Shown: in pieces, positions 34,237 to 42,707 of the stretch
How positions within the stretch are numbered: position 1 is the stretch's first letter
Layout: each line of letters begins with the position of its first letter
NCBI GenBank assembly: GCA_050250695.1
Contig: JBFWOE010000002.1
Coordinates: 1 to 64,000 of the forward strand
Reading direction: 5' to 3'
Length of the DNA: 64,000 nucleotides
Source: Ga0077527 sp050250695
Lineage (GTDB): Bacteria > Pseudomonadota > Gammaproteobacteria > Burkholderiales > SG8-41
Translations under genes and position numbers: made by a program
Notes under the pieces: model-generated
Told to the model about the DNA's origin: nothing
Databases searched by the model: none
The model's input: only the letters and a program-made list of their open reading frames with translations

Positions 34237-34777
34237 GCTCGGTCCGTTTCAACAGTTGATGGCTGACTTGCCCGGCGCGCCCGCGCTTGACTGTTTCCCA
34301 TCCCGGCAGGGCATCCAGCGGCCGCGCGCGTTCACAGTAAACCAGTCCGCCGGCCGTCAGGCAATCCGGCAAAAGCGACAGCAGCCGTGCCCAGCAATCG
34401 TCGGCGAACGGCGGATCAAGGAACACCACGTCAAAGCGAGCGCCTTGATTTTTCAGGAATTCTAACGCATCGGCACGCACCACTTCCACAGCAGCGGCGC
34501 CCAGCATGGCCGCATTCGCCTGCAGGGCGCGCACCGCCAGCGGGTCGCGTTCCACCATCACTACGCGACGTGCACCGCGCGACGCCGCTTCGAAACCAAG
34601 CGCGCCGCTGCCGGCATACAGGTCGAGGCAGTCCCTGCCGTCGAGATCCTGCCCCAGCCAGTTGAACAGGGTTTCGCGCACACGATCCGGAGTCGGCCGC
34701 AGGCCGGGACGATCGGGAAAACGGATGCGGCGGCTGCGCCAGGCGCCGCCGATGATCCGCACCGCGCCCCCTTTCAT
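34202..34777 (-). CDS. rsmD: 16S rRNA (guanine966-N2)-methyltransferase
   Basis: The 191-residue enzyme methylates G966 of 16S rRNA. It has RIIGGAWRSRRIRFPDRPGLRPTPDRVRETLFNWLG, the SAM motif LDLYAGSGALGFEA and the catalytic FLDPPFADD. The C terminus (about 11 residues) overlaps the coaD start in another frame. It follows the M16 peptidase pair by 11 nt; the rsmD-coaD pair is widespread. Confidence 0.97.
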   Translation of the reverse strand: MKGGAVRIIGGAWRSRRIRFPDRPGLRPTPDRVRETLFNWLGQDLDGRDCLDLYAGSGALGFEAASRGARRVVMVERDPLAVRALQANAAMLGAAAVEVVRADALEFLKNQGARFDVVFLDPPFADDCWARLLSLLPDCLTAGGLVYCERARPLDALPGWETVKRGRAGQVSHQLLKRTEHEKQGGVSGNV

Positions 34778-34788
34778 GGCCGTGCCGG

Positions 34789-36141
34789 TTATCGCGCGAC
34801 CTGCACGGTATCGGTCCGGTCCTTGTCCGCGCCGACCACCACGGTGACCAGCCGGTCCGGATCGACGCGCCGGGCAAAGGCGGACCTGATGTCCTCGAGC
34901 GTGACCCGTTCGACATTACCGACAAAATCCTCCAGGTAACCGAGCGGCAGGTTGTAGAACCCGATGAAACCCAGGTACTCGTGGATTTTGCGGTTGCTGT
35001 CGATGCGCATCGGAAAACCGCCGATGATGTTCTGCTTCGCCGACTGCAGCTCGGCCGCCGTCGGTCCCCTGTCGACAAAATCACGCAACGTCCTGCGCAC
35101 CACCTCCAGCGCGGCATCGGCCTGGTCGCGCCGGGTCTGCATGCCGATGATGAAAGGACCGCGCGCGCGCAACGGCGAGAAATAGCTGTACGCCGAGTAG
35201 GCAAGGCCGCGTTTCTGCCGCACCTCTTCGTTGATGCGCGACACGAAACCACCCCCGCCGAGGATGTGGTTGCCGACGAGGATCGCAAAATAGTCGGGGT
35301 CGTCGCGGCGGATGCCGGGCGCTCCGATCAGGATATGGCTTTGGGTGGCCGGGTGGGCAACCACGCGGGTGATCCCGTCCTGCAGCGGCGGCACCGGCGG
35401 CGGCGGCGGCACTTTGCCGTCCGCGCGCGGCAGGCCGCGCGTCAGCTGCTCTGCGATGGCTTCGGCCTCCGCCCGCGTCACATCGCCCATGATCGCAACG
35501 ACAGCCTGGTCCGCCAGGTAATGACTGCGATAGAAATCCAGCAGATCATCCCGCCGCAGCCGGCTGACCGAATCGACTTCACCACTGGTCCGCAAGGAAT
35601 ATGGATGGTCGCGATAAACCAGTTGGTAAAACATCCTCGAGGCCTGGGTGTCAGGTTTCAGGTCCCCTTCCTTCAGCGCACCGAGCAGCCGCACCTTTTC
35701 CCGTTCCAGCACGGCTTCGGGAAACTCGGGTGCGCTCAGGATCCGCGTCATCACGTCCAGCGCCTGAGTGCGGCGCGGCACATCGGAGAGCGTGCGCAGC
35801 GAAAATCCCGCGCGATCAGTCTCGAAGCGGCCGCCGAGCGCGGCGCCGACGTCGGCGAGCCGGCGTGCGATTTCATCCTCGTGCAGTCCACCGGCACCAA
35901 GCCGCAGCAGACCGTTGGTCATCCCCGCGGTCCCGGAACGCGCCCTGCTGTCGTATACCGAACCGGCGGGAAAATCGACGGAAACGTCCAGTATCGGCAA
36001 CCCGCGGCTGGCGACGAACAAAACCCTCGCCCCCGAAGAAGTCCGCCACTGTTCGATCGGCAATATGGCGTGCGCCAGTTGCGCCGCGGCCAGCAGCAGC
36101 AAGGCAACACCGGTCCGCACCATCGGGATATTAACGGCCAT
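34789..36141 (-). CDS. M16-family peptidase-like protein lacking the zinc motif
   Basis: The 450-residue secreted protein (signal peptide ending near AQLAHA) has the M16 fold: GARVLFVASRGLPILDVSVDFPAGS at the start and RQKRGLAYSAYSYFSPLRARGPFIIGMQT in the C-terminal half. Where active members have HxxEH it has MTNGLLRLG (74-82), so it cannot bind zinc in the usual way. It is the regulatory half of a catalytic/non-catalytic M16 pair with the gene just upstream, which it overlaps by 11 nt. ATG 36141 is preceded by GGGAGCC. Partner and substrate are unknown. Confidence 0.9.
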   Translation of the reverse strand: MAVNIPMVRTGVALLLLAAAQLAHAILPIEQWRTSSGARVLFVASRGLPILDVSVDFPAGSVYDSRARSGTAGMTNGLLRLGAGGLHEDEIARRLADVGAALGGRFETDRAGFSLRTLSDVPRRTQALDVMTRILSAPEFPEAVLEREKVRLLGALKEGDLKPDTQASRMFYQLVYRDHPYSLRTSGEVDSVSRLRRDDLLDFYRSHYLADQAVVAIMGDVTRAEAEAIAEQLTRGLPRADGKVPPPPPVPPLQDGITRVVAHPATQSHILIGAPGIRRDDPDYFAILVGNHILGGGGFVSRINEEVRQKRGLAYSAYSYFSPLRARGPFIIGMQTRRDQADAALEVVRRTLRDFVDRGPTAAELQSAKQNIIGGFPMRIDSNRKIHEYLGFIGFYNLPLGYLEDFVGNVERVTLEDIRSAFARRVDPDRLVTVVVGADKDRTDTVQVAR

Positions 36142-37519
36142 GACGGGCTCCCGCGGGCAGCGCAGCGCGCACCGGCACACCGGACAATGGCTGCGGATCA
36201 AGGTGGGCCACGGTCAGGCGGTCATCAACCAGATACTTGCGCGCGACTTCGCGCACCTGCTCCACCGTGACCTGCTGCAGTTTTTCCAGGAACAGGTCCA
36301 GGTCGCGATGGGAAAACCCGATGACCTCCATCCAGCCGATCTGCCGTGCCTGGAAAAACATCGAATCGCGCTGATAAACCTTGGCTGCGACCGCCTGCGC
36401 CTTGACGCGGTCCAGTTCTTCCGGGGTTACGCCTTCATCGACGATGCGCCGTATTTCCCGGCGCAGCCCCTGCTCCACCTCCTCCGCAGTGCGCCCGGAT
36501 ACCGGCGACCCGCTGAGGTAGAAAAATGCCGGGCCGCGCCCGATGCCGTCGTAACCCGCGCTCGCTGATGTTGCCACCCGGTCCGTTTTCACCAGCGTCC
36601 GCGGCAGACGCGCCGCGGCGTTTCCGCTCAACACGCTCTCCAGCATGTCGAGCGCATAAGGTTCCCAGTCCGCAGCGGGTTTCGCCAGCCTCGGCACCCG
36701 GTAAGCCATCAGTACATAGGGCAGTTCCGCCGGCGCCTTGACGACCATCCGTTTCATGCCGAGCTGCTGCGGCTCCTCCTGCGGTTTGCGCGGCGGCAGC
36801 TGCTTGCGCGGAATGGGGCCGAAATGCCGTTCCGCAAGCGCAAACACCTCTTCGGGAACCACGTCGCCGACCACCACCAGCGTGGCGTTGTTGGGCGCAT
36901 ACCACTGCTCGTAAAACCTGCGCGTATCCTCCAGGGTCAGGCTCTCCAGATCGCTCATCCAGCCGATGACCGGGTTGCGGTAGGGATGCGCGGTCAGGGC
37001 GTTGGCGATCAGGCGCTCATAGACGACTGCATGCGGGCGGTCATCGGTGCGCAACCGCCGCTCTTCCATCACCACCTTGAGCTCCTTGGCGAATTCTTCC
37101 GGCGACAGCACCAGGTTGGCCATGCGATCGGCCTCCAGCCGGATCGCCAGCGGCAGCGCGGATTTGTGCAGGGTCTGGAAATATCCCGTGTAATCACGGC
37201 CGGTGAACGCGTTTTCGCGCCCTCCGGCCGCGGCAATCAGCTTCGAAAACTCGCCGGGACCGACCGTCCGCGTACCCTTGAACATCATGTGTTCGAGCAC
37301 ATGTGCAACACCGGTGGCGCCGTTGTGTTCGTCCATGCTGCCGATGCGGTACCACACCATGTTGACGGCCACCGGTGCGCGACGGTCGATTTTGACGACG
37401 ATGCGCATGCCATTGGCCAGTTCGCGGGTTGATACATCATCCGCAGGTTCCGCAGCCTGGGCAAGAGCCTGGATGACGGCGAAACCTGCCGCCGCCAGTA
37501 TAGTGATCAGTGGTTTCAT
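36131..37519 (-). CDS. M16-family zinc peptidase (catalytic partner)
   Basis: The 462-residue periplasmic protein has a signal peptide (cleavage near AQAAE). The inverted zinc motif HVLEH (His73, Glu76, His77) is present in GVAHVLEHMMFKGT, with third ligand Glu153 about 75 residues downstream (MEERRLR). R and Y residues in the C-terminal domain bind the substrate terminus in this family. The substrate is likely oligopeptides or misfolded periplasmic proteins. ATG 37519 has AGGGAATC before it. It is divergent from ftsY and co-transcribed with the inactive paralogue. Confidence 0.93.
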   Translation of the reverse strand: MKPLITILAAAGFAVIQALAQAAEPADDVSTRELANGMRIVVKIDRRAPVAVNMVWYRIGSMDEHNGATGVAHVLEHMMFKGTRTVGPGEFSKLIAAAGGRENAFTGRDYTGYFQTLHKSALPLAIRLEADRMANLVLSPEEFAKELKVVMEERRLRTDDRPHAVVYERLIANALTAHPYRNPVIGWMSDLESLTLEDTRRFYEQWYAPNNATLVVVGDVVPEEVFALAERHFGPIPRKQLPPRKPQEEPQQLGMKRMVVKAPAELPYVLMAYRVPRLAKPAADWEPYALDMLESVLSGNAAARLPRTLVKTDRVATSASAGYDGIGRGPAFFYLSGSPVSGRTAEEVEQGLRREIRRIVDEGVTPEELDRVKAQAVAAKVYQRDSMFFQARQIGWMEVIGFSHRDLDLFLEKLQQVTVEQVREVARKYLVDDRLTVAHLDPQPLSGVPVRAALPAGARHGR

Positions 37520-37652
37520 GATTCCCTGTTTACGCAAGACGCTGCCGCCCGCCCGAAGGCTTCGCCGGCGGCGACGCCCTGTTAGAATTGTAACCAATCC
37601 ATCCCGATTGCCCTGCGCACAACATCGCGCTCCTGCTCAGACTGCTTCTTTC

Positions 37653-38621
37653 ATGTTTGGTTTCAGCAAAAAAAACGAATCCGGCAATTCCCCCGCCACG
37701 GGCTGGCTGGGACGCCTGAAGCAGGGACTGAGCAAGAGCCGCGCCCAGTTCGGCGCCCGGCTGTCAGGGCTCTTCGGAACCGGGCGCAAGCTCGACGAAG
37801 GATTCTACGAGGAACTGGAAACCGTGCTGCTGACCGCCGATGTCGGCATCGCGGCAACCACCCGCCTGCTGGACACCCTGCGCGAGCGTGCGCGCCGCGA
37901 ACGTTACGGCGATGCCGCGCAATTGCGCGACGCCCTGCGGGAAGCCCTGCTCGAATTGCTGGAACCCGTCGCGCAGCCGCTGGATGTCGACAGCAGGCAC
38001 CCGTTCGTGATCATGCTCGCCGGCGTCAACGGTGCCGGCAAAACCACCTCGATCGGAAAACTCGCCCACTATTTCCAGGGCCGCGGCAAATCGGTGCTGC
38101 TGGCGGCGGGCGACACTTTCAGGGCGGCGGCACGGGAGCAACTGGCGGCCTGGGGCGAACGCAACAACGTGACCGTGATCTCGCAATCGACGGGTGATGC
38201 CGCGGCGGTGATTTTCGACGCCATCACGGCCGCGCGCGCGCGCGGCATCGACGTCGTGCTTGCGGATACGGCGGGCCGCCTGCCCACGCAGCTGCATCTG
38301 ATGGACGAGATCCGCAAGGTCAAGCGGGTCATCGACAAGGCCATGCCCGGCGCACCGCATGAAGTGCTGCTGGTGCTCGACGCCAACACCGGGCAGAACG
38401 CGCTGGCTCAGGTCGCAGCATTCGACGCGGCGATCGGCGTCACCGGGCTGACGCTGACCAAACTCGACGGCACCGCCAAGGGCGGTGTCATTGCGGCCAT
38501 CGCCTGCGCACGCGCCGGCGGCAAAACCATCCCCGTGCGTTTCATCGGCGTCGGCGAAGGCCTGGACGACCTGCGTCCTTTTGTCGCCGCGGATTTTGTC
38601 TCGGCCCTGCTCGACGCGTGA
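37653..38621 (+). CDS. ftsY: Signal recognition particle receptor FtsY
   Basis: The 322-residue protein is a short FtsY: the acidic A domain found in enteric bacteria is absent and only a short basic/amphipathic N terminus (MFGFSKKNES...LGRLKQGLSKSR) precedes the N and G domains. GTPase motifs: GVNGAGKTTSIGKL (124-137), DTFRAAAREQL, DTAGRLPTQ, TKLDGTAKGG. A possible extended -10 (TGTTAGAAT, about 37580-37588) lies upstream. Its stop overlaps the ftsE GTG. Confidence 0.96.
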   Translation: MFGFSKKNESGNSPATGWLGRLKQGLSKSRAQFGARLSGLFGTGRKLDEGFYEELETVLLTADVGIAATTRLLDTLRERARRERYGDAAQLRDALREALLELLEPVAQPLDVDSRHPFVIMLAGVNGAGKTTSIGKLAHYFQGRGKSVLLAAGDTFRAAAREQLAAWGERNNVTVISQSTGDAAAVIFDAITAARARGIDVVLADTAGRLPTQLHLMDEIRKVKRVIDKAMPGAPHEVLLVLDANTGQNALAQVAAFDAAIGVTGLTLTKLDGTAKGGVIAAIACARAGGKTIPVRFIGVGEGLDDLRPFVAADFVSALLDA

Positions 38622-39277
38622 CCCGGATTTCCCTCAGCCGCGTCTGCAAGCGTTATCCCGGCGGGCACGAAGCGCTGGCCGACATCTCCCTCAGCATAGA
38701 AGCCGGTGAACTGGTGTTCATCACCGGGCATTCCGGCGCGGGGAAAAGCACCCTGCTCAAGCTGATGGCGGCGATCGAACGCCCGACCTCGGGATCGGTC
38801 ATCGTCAACGGCCAGAACGTGGGTACGTTGCGGGCACAGGGCATACCGTTCCTGCGCCGCAATTTCGGCCTGGTATTCCAGGACCACAAGCTGTTGTTCG
38901 ACCGCAATGCCTTCGAGAACGTTATGCTGCCGCTGGACATCACCGGCTTCGATCGTCGCGAAGGCGCGCGCCGTGCACGGGCCGCGCTCGACAAGGTTGG
39001 CCTGCTGCACCGGGAGAAGGCGCGGCCGATCACGCTCTCCGGCGGCGAACAGCAGAGGCTGTGCATCGCCCGCGCGATCGTGCACCGTCCGGCAATACTG
39101 CTTGCCGACGAACCCACCGGCAACCTGGATGCCGAATACGCCGCCGGCATCGGCTCGCTGTTCCGCGATTTCAACCAGGTCGGGGTCACCGTCGTGCTCG
39201 CCACCCATGACACGCAGCTGGCTGAACGACTGCAGCCGCGGCAGATCGAAATCCGCGGCGGCAGGCTGGTCGCATGA
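38618..39277 (+). CDS. ftsE: Cell division ATP-binding protein FtsE
   Basis: The 219-residue ABC ATPase has Walker A GHSGAGKST (37-45), signature LSGGEQQR, Walker B ILLADEPTGNLD and the H-loop ATHD. With FtsX it activates periplasmic amidase regulators during division. It starts with GTG overlapping ftsY (GTGA) and overlaps ftsX by 4 nt (ATGA). Confidence 0.97.
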   Translation: MTRISLSRVCKRYPGGHEALADISLSIEAGELVFITGHSGAGKSTLLKLMAAIERPTSGSVIVNGQNVGTLRAQGIPFLRRNFGLVFQDHKLLFDRNAFENVMLPLDITGFDRREGARRARAALDKVGLLHREKARPITLSGGEQQRLCIARAIVHRPAILLADEPTGNLDAEYAAGIGSLFRDFNQVGVTVVLATHDTQLAERLQPRQIEIRGGRLVA

Positions 39278-40182
39278 AAAGCTGGCTCGCCGCCCATCGT
39301 CGCGCTTGCGCAGGCGCGTTTGCGCGTATGGCGGCTTCACCGCTGGCAAATCTGCTCAATATCGCGGTCATCAGCATCGCGCTGGCGCTGCCGCTGGGCC
39401 TCTACGTAATGCTCGTCAATCTGCAGGGCCTTGCGCGCGATTTTTCACCACAACCACAAGTCAGCATTTTCATGGCGCAGGACGCGACGGATGGTGATGC
39501 GCGTGCCATCGAAAAACGCCTGCGCAACCATTCCGGAGTCTCCGGATTCCGCTTTGTCGGCAAGGCGCAGGCCCTGGCCTCGCTGCGATCGCGCGCGGGT
39601 CTCGGTGACGTCATCGCCGGCTTGCGCGACAACCCCCTGCCCGACGCCTTCGTTGTCACCGGCGGCGGACGCACGGCTGCGTCACTGGAAACGCTGCGCA
39701 TGGAATTCGCCGGCTGGCCCAAAGTCGCCGAGGTGCATGTCGATTCGGACTGGGCGCGGCGTCTGGACCGGTTGCTCGCCCTCGGCCGCACCGTGGTGAT
39801 GATGCTCGGCGCCGCGCTGGCGCTGGCCCTGGTCGCCGTCACCTTCAACACCATCCGCCTGCAGATCCTGACCCAGCGTGACGAAATCGAGGTCATCCGT
39901 CTTATCGGCGCGACCGATGCCTACATCCAGCGGCCTTACCTTTATTTCGGAGGAGCGGTAGGGGCTGCCGGCGGGATCGCGGCCTGGCTGATGATCTGGA
40001 TCGGACTGCGGCTGCTCAACGCCCAGCTGCAGCCGCTGGCTGAACTCTACGGGATTCCGCTGCAACTGGCGCATCTGGCCTGGGCCGACAGCCTCTATGC
40101 GCTGCTGTTCGCGGCAACACTGGGCTGGGGGGGTGCCTGGCTCTCGGTACGTCGGCATCTCTCAGCCCAAGAAACTCAATAA
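39274..40182 (+). CDS. ftsX: Cell division protein FtsX
   Basis: The 302-residue permease-like protein has four membrane helices: one near 30-50 (LLNIAVISIALALPLGLYVML), then a periplasmic domain (PQVSIFMAQDATDGDARAIEKRLR), then three C-terminal helices from about 170 (TVVMMLGAALALALVAVTFNTIRLQI). It forms the FtsEX complex. Confidence 0.96.
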   Translation: MKSWLAAHRRACAGAFARMAASPLANLLNIAVISIALALPLGLYVMLVNLQGLARDFSPQPQVSIFMAQDATDGDARAIEKRLRNHSGVSGFRFVGKAQALASLRSRAGLGDVIAGLRDNPLPDAFVVTGGGRTAASLETLRMEFAGWPKVAEVHVDSDWARRLDRLLALGRTVVMMLGAALALALVAVTFNTIRLQILTQRDEIEVIRLIGATDAYIQRPYLYFGGAVGAAGGIAAWLMIWIGLRLLNAQLQPLAELYGIPLQLAHLAWADSLYALLFAATLGWGGAWLSVRRHLSAQETQ

Positions 40183-40187
40183 CTATA

Positions 40188-40197
40188 TGTTTTTAAA
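40188..40197 (-). repeat. AT-rich motif copy 4 (TTTAAAAACA)
   Basis: The minus strand reads TTTAAAAACATATAG in the ftsX-rpoH gap, about 45 nt before the CIRCE element. Confidence 0.35.
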
Positions 40198-40236
40198 CAA
40201 TTTATTTTCCAGTCGGAGCGGGAACCCAGGACGGAT

Positions 40237-40266
40237 TTGGCACTCTTATGCAGAGAGTGCTAGACT
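40237..40266 (+). promoter_or_regulatory. CIRCE (HrcA) operator overlapping the candidate rpoH promoter
   Basis: TTGGCACTC at 40237-40245 and GAGTGCTAG at 40255-40263 are separated by exactly 9 nt. The consensus CIRCE is TTAGCACTC-N9-GAGTGCTAA, so 16 of 18 arm bases match. TTGGCA can also serve as a -35 and TAGACT (40261-40266, 18-nt spacer) as a -10, so HrcA binding would block the promoter. The start codon of rpoH is 23 nt beyond. Confidence 0.88.
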
Positions 40267-40288
40267 TGTTTTCATGAAGGATACGACC

Positions 40289-41146
40289 ATGAGCATGAGC
40301 GCATTTGCATTGCCGGTGCCCTCGGCCGCGGGCAGCCTCGAGAGCTACATCCAGGCGGTCAACCGCTTTCCGCTGCTCACCCAGGAGCAGGAAACCGAGT
40401 ATGCGCGCCGTCTGCGCGACACCGGGGACCTAGAGGCCGCGCGACACTTGGTGCTGTCCCACCTGCGCCTGGTGGTTTCCATCGCCCGCAGCTACACCGG
40501 CTACGGCCTGCCGCAGGCGGACCTGATCCAGGAAGGCAACATCGGCCTGATGAAAGCCGTCAAGCGGTTCGATCCGGAGCGCGGCGTACGCCTCGTGTCG
40601 TTCGCCATGCACTGGATACGCGCCGAAATCCACGAATTCGTGTTGCGCAACTGGCGGCTGGTGAAAATCGCCACCACCAAGGCGCAGCGCAAGCTGTTTT
40701 TCAACCTGCGCAGCATGAAGCAGGGGCTGGGCACGCTGGGTGCCGACGAAGTGCGCAACATGGCGCGCCAGCTCGGGGTCAAGCCGGAAGAGGTCGTTGA
40801 AATGGAAACCCGTCTCGGCGGCCAGGACATGACGCTGGAACCGGCAGGCGACGATGAGCGCGAACAATATGCGCCGATCGCCTACCTTGCTGCCGACGAT
40901 GCCGAACCGGCTGCCCTGCTCGAAGCGGAGCAGACCGCCCGCCTGCGCGGCGCAGGCCTGGAGCAGGCACTGGCCAGTCTCGACGCGCGCAGCCGGCGCA
41001 TCATCGAAGCCCGCTGGCTCACCGAGAAGGAGTCCGCCACGCTGCATGACCTGGCGGCGGAATTCGGCGTGTCCGCGGAGCGCATCCGCCAGATCGAAGC
41101 CAAGGCGCTGGGCAAAATGAAAACGCTGATCGCTGCCGCAAGCTGA
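40289..41146 (+). CDS. rpoH: RNA polymerase heat-shock sigma factor (sigma-32)
   Basis: The 285-residue sigma factor has region 2 (LSHLRLVVSIARSYTGYGLPQADLIQEGNIGLMKAVKRFDPERGVRLVSFAMHWIRAEIHEFVLRNWRLVK), the RpoH box QRKLFFNLR and region 4.2 (LHDLAAEFGVSAERIRQIEAKALGKM). ATG 40289 is chosen because AAGGATACGACC precedes it and the N terminus matches the family; an ATG at 40274 is possible. Expression is probably under HrcA through the overlapping CIRCE. Confidence 0.97.
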   Translation: MSMSAFALPVPSAAGSLESYIQAVNRFPLLTQEQETEYARRLRDTGDLEAARHLVLSHLRLVVSIARSYTGYGLPQADLIQEGNIGLMKAVKRFDPERGVRLVSFAMHWIRAEIHEFVLRNWRLVKIATTKAQRKLFFNLRSMKQGLGTLGADEVRNMARQLGVKPEEVVEMETRLGGQDMTLEPAGDDEREQYAPIAYLAADDAEPAALLEAEQTARLRGAGLEQALASLDARSRRIIEARWLTEKESATLHDLAAEFGVSAERIRQIEAKALGKMKTLIAAAS

Positions 41147-41163
41147 TTTGCCTCAACCTGCAA

Positions 41164-41193
41164 AAAGCCCCGGTCAACCGCCGGGGCTTTTTT
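41164..41193. terminator. Terminator between rpoH and SCO1 genes
   Basis: AAAGCCCCGG / CCGGGGCTTT (10 bp, 7-nt loop) is followed by TTT in the rpoH direction, and an A run precedes it, so it can serve both convergent genes. Confidence 0.9.
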
Positions 41194-41216
41194 GTTGCCT
41201 TCTTCCGGCCGGCGGC

Positions 41217-41798
41217 TTATTTCAGCAGCAGGCGGATGTCATGCAGCAACGCTGGCGCGCCGGCGCCGTACTGTGCATACAGCCGCAGCCGCCCCTGGTC
41301 ATCGAGAATGTAGGTGCCGGCGGAATGATCCATGGTGTAGGCGCCGCCAGGCAGGTTCTGGCGCTGGAAAAAAATCTTGAACTCCTTCGCCGTACGTGCG
41401 ATGTCCTCGGGGCTTCCGGTCATGCCGAGAAACGACGGATGAAACGCCGGCACATACTGCTTGAGCACTGCCGGTGTGTCGCGCCCGGGATCGACGGTGA
41501 CAAACAGCACCTGTACGCGACCGGCATCGCCGCCAAGCTCCTTCATCACCAGCGCCATCTCACCCAGCGTCGTCGGACAGACATCGGGACAGTGCGTGAA
41601 ACCGAAAAAAACCGTGACCACTTTGCCCTTGAAATCGGCCAGTGTGCGACGCTGTCCGTTGTGATCGGTCAGAGCCAGTTCCTTGCCGAAGGAGGCGCCG
41701 GTCACATCGGTCAGCTTGAAGCGCGGTGCATCGTCATTGCCGGAGCAGCCGGCCAGTACGCTCATGGCCAGGCAGGCCGCCGCGAGGAAAAGTTTCAT
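41217..41798 (-). CDS. SCO1/SenC family copper chaperone lipoprotein
   Basis: The 193-residue protein has lipobox VLAGC (Cys18) and a thioredoxin fold with the copper-binding CPDVC (Cys70, Cys74) and His158 in YTMDHSAGTYIL. SCO proteins deliver or reduce copper for the CuA site of cytochrome oxidase subunit II. It ends the leftward oxidase assembly string after ctaB, with a 6-nt gap. Confidence 0.95.
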   Translation of the reverse strand: MKLFLAAACLAMSVLAGCSGNDDAPRFKLTDVTGASFGKELALTDHNGQRRTLADFKGKVVTVFFGFTHCPDVCPTTLGEMALVMKELGGDAGRVQVLFVTVDPGRDTPAVLKQYVPAFHPSFLGMTGSPEDIARTAKEFKIFFQRQNLPGGAYTMDHSAGTYILDDQGRLRLYAQYGAGAPALLHDIRLLLK

Positions 41799-41804
41799 CC
41801 GGGA

Positions 41805-42707
41805 TCAGAAAAACAGCTGCAGATAGTGATCAACCAGCAACGCCGCAAAAATCAGTGTCAGGTAGAGGATCGAATAGCGGAAGGTGCGCCGCGCCAGCGC
41901 ATCGCTGTAATCGGTGTAGATCTTTACTGCGTAGTACATGAACACCACGCCCAGCGCCAGCGCGGATACGAGATAAACCATGCCGCTCATGCGGCTGACG
42001 AAAGGCAGCACCGAACAGGCCAGCAGGATGATGGTGTACAGCAGCACATGCAGGCGCGTGAACTTGTCGCCATGCGTGACCGGCAGCATGGGCACCCCGG
42101 CTTTTGCATACTCGTGTTTGCGGTACAGCGCCAGCGCCCAGAAATGCGGCGGAGTCCAGGCGAAAATGATCAGGAACAGGGTCAGCGCCTGCGGCGTGAC
42201 ATCTCCGGTCACGGCGGCCCAGCCCAGCACCGGCGGCATGGCGCCGGAGGCGCCGCCGATGACGATGTTCTGCGGCGTCATCGGCTTGAGGATGACCGTG
42301 TAGATGATCGCGTAACCGACGAACGTCGCCAGTGTCAGCCACATGGTCAGCGCATTGACCCAATGGTACAGCAGCACCAGGCCGATGCCGCCGACCACGC
42401 CCGAAAAAACCAGCGTCTCGAGCGAACCCAGCTGGCCGCGCGGCAGCGGCCGCGCCTGGGTGCGCAGCATCAGCGCATCGATTTTCTGCTCGACCAGGCA
42501 GTTCACCGCCGCTGCAGCGCCCGCCACCAGCGCAATGCCCAGGGTTGCGGCGAAGAGGATGGTCACCGGCACCATGCCCGGCGTGGCCAGAAACATGCCG
42601 ATCACCGCGGTAAACACGATCAGCGACACCACGCGCGGCTTGGTCAGCGCGTAGAACTGCTGGATGCGGGAAATCAGCGGTGTGCGGGCGACGGTGGTGG
42701 ACATCAC
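41805..42707 (-). CDS. ctaB: Protoheme IX farnesyltransferase (heme O synthase)
   Basis: The 300-residue UbiA-family prenyltransferase has about nine helices, the start ALTKPRVVSLIVFTA, the Mg/prenyl-diphosphate motif NCLVEQKIDALMLRTQARPLPRG (69-91) and a second loop FAWTPPHFWALALYRKHEYAKAGVPMLPV. It makes heme O, the substrate of CtaA. It overlaps the ctaA stop by 4 nt. Confidence 0.97.
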   Translation of the reverse strand: MMSTTVARTPLISRIQQFYALTKPRVVSLIVFTAVIGMFLATPGMVPVTILFAATLGIALVAGAAAAVNCLVEQKIDALMLRTQARPLPRGQLGSLETLVFSGVVGGIGLVLLYHWVNALTMWLTLATFVGYAIIYTVILKPMTPQNIVIGGASGAMPPVLGWAAVTGDVTPQALTLFLIIFAWTPPHFWALALYRKHEYAKAGVPMLPVTHGDKFTRLHVLLYTIILLACSVLPFVSRMSGMVYLVSALALGVVFMYYAVKIYTDYSDALARRTFRYSILYLTLIFAALLVDHYLQLFF

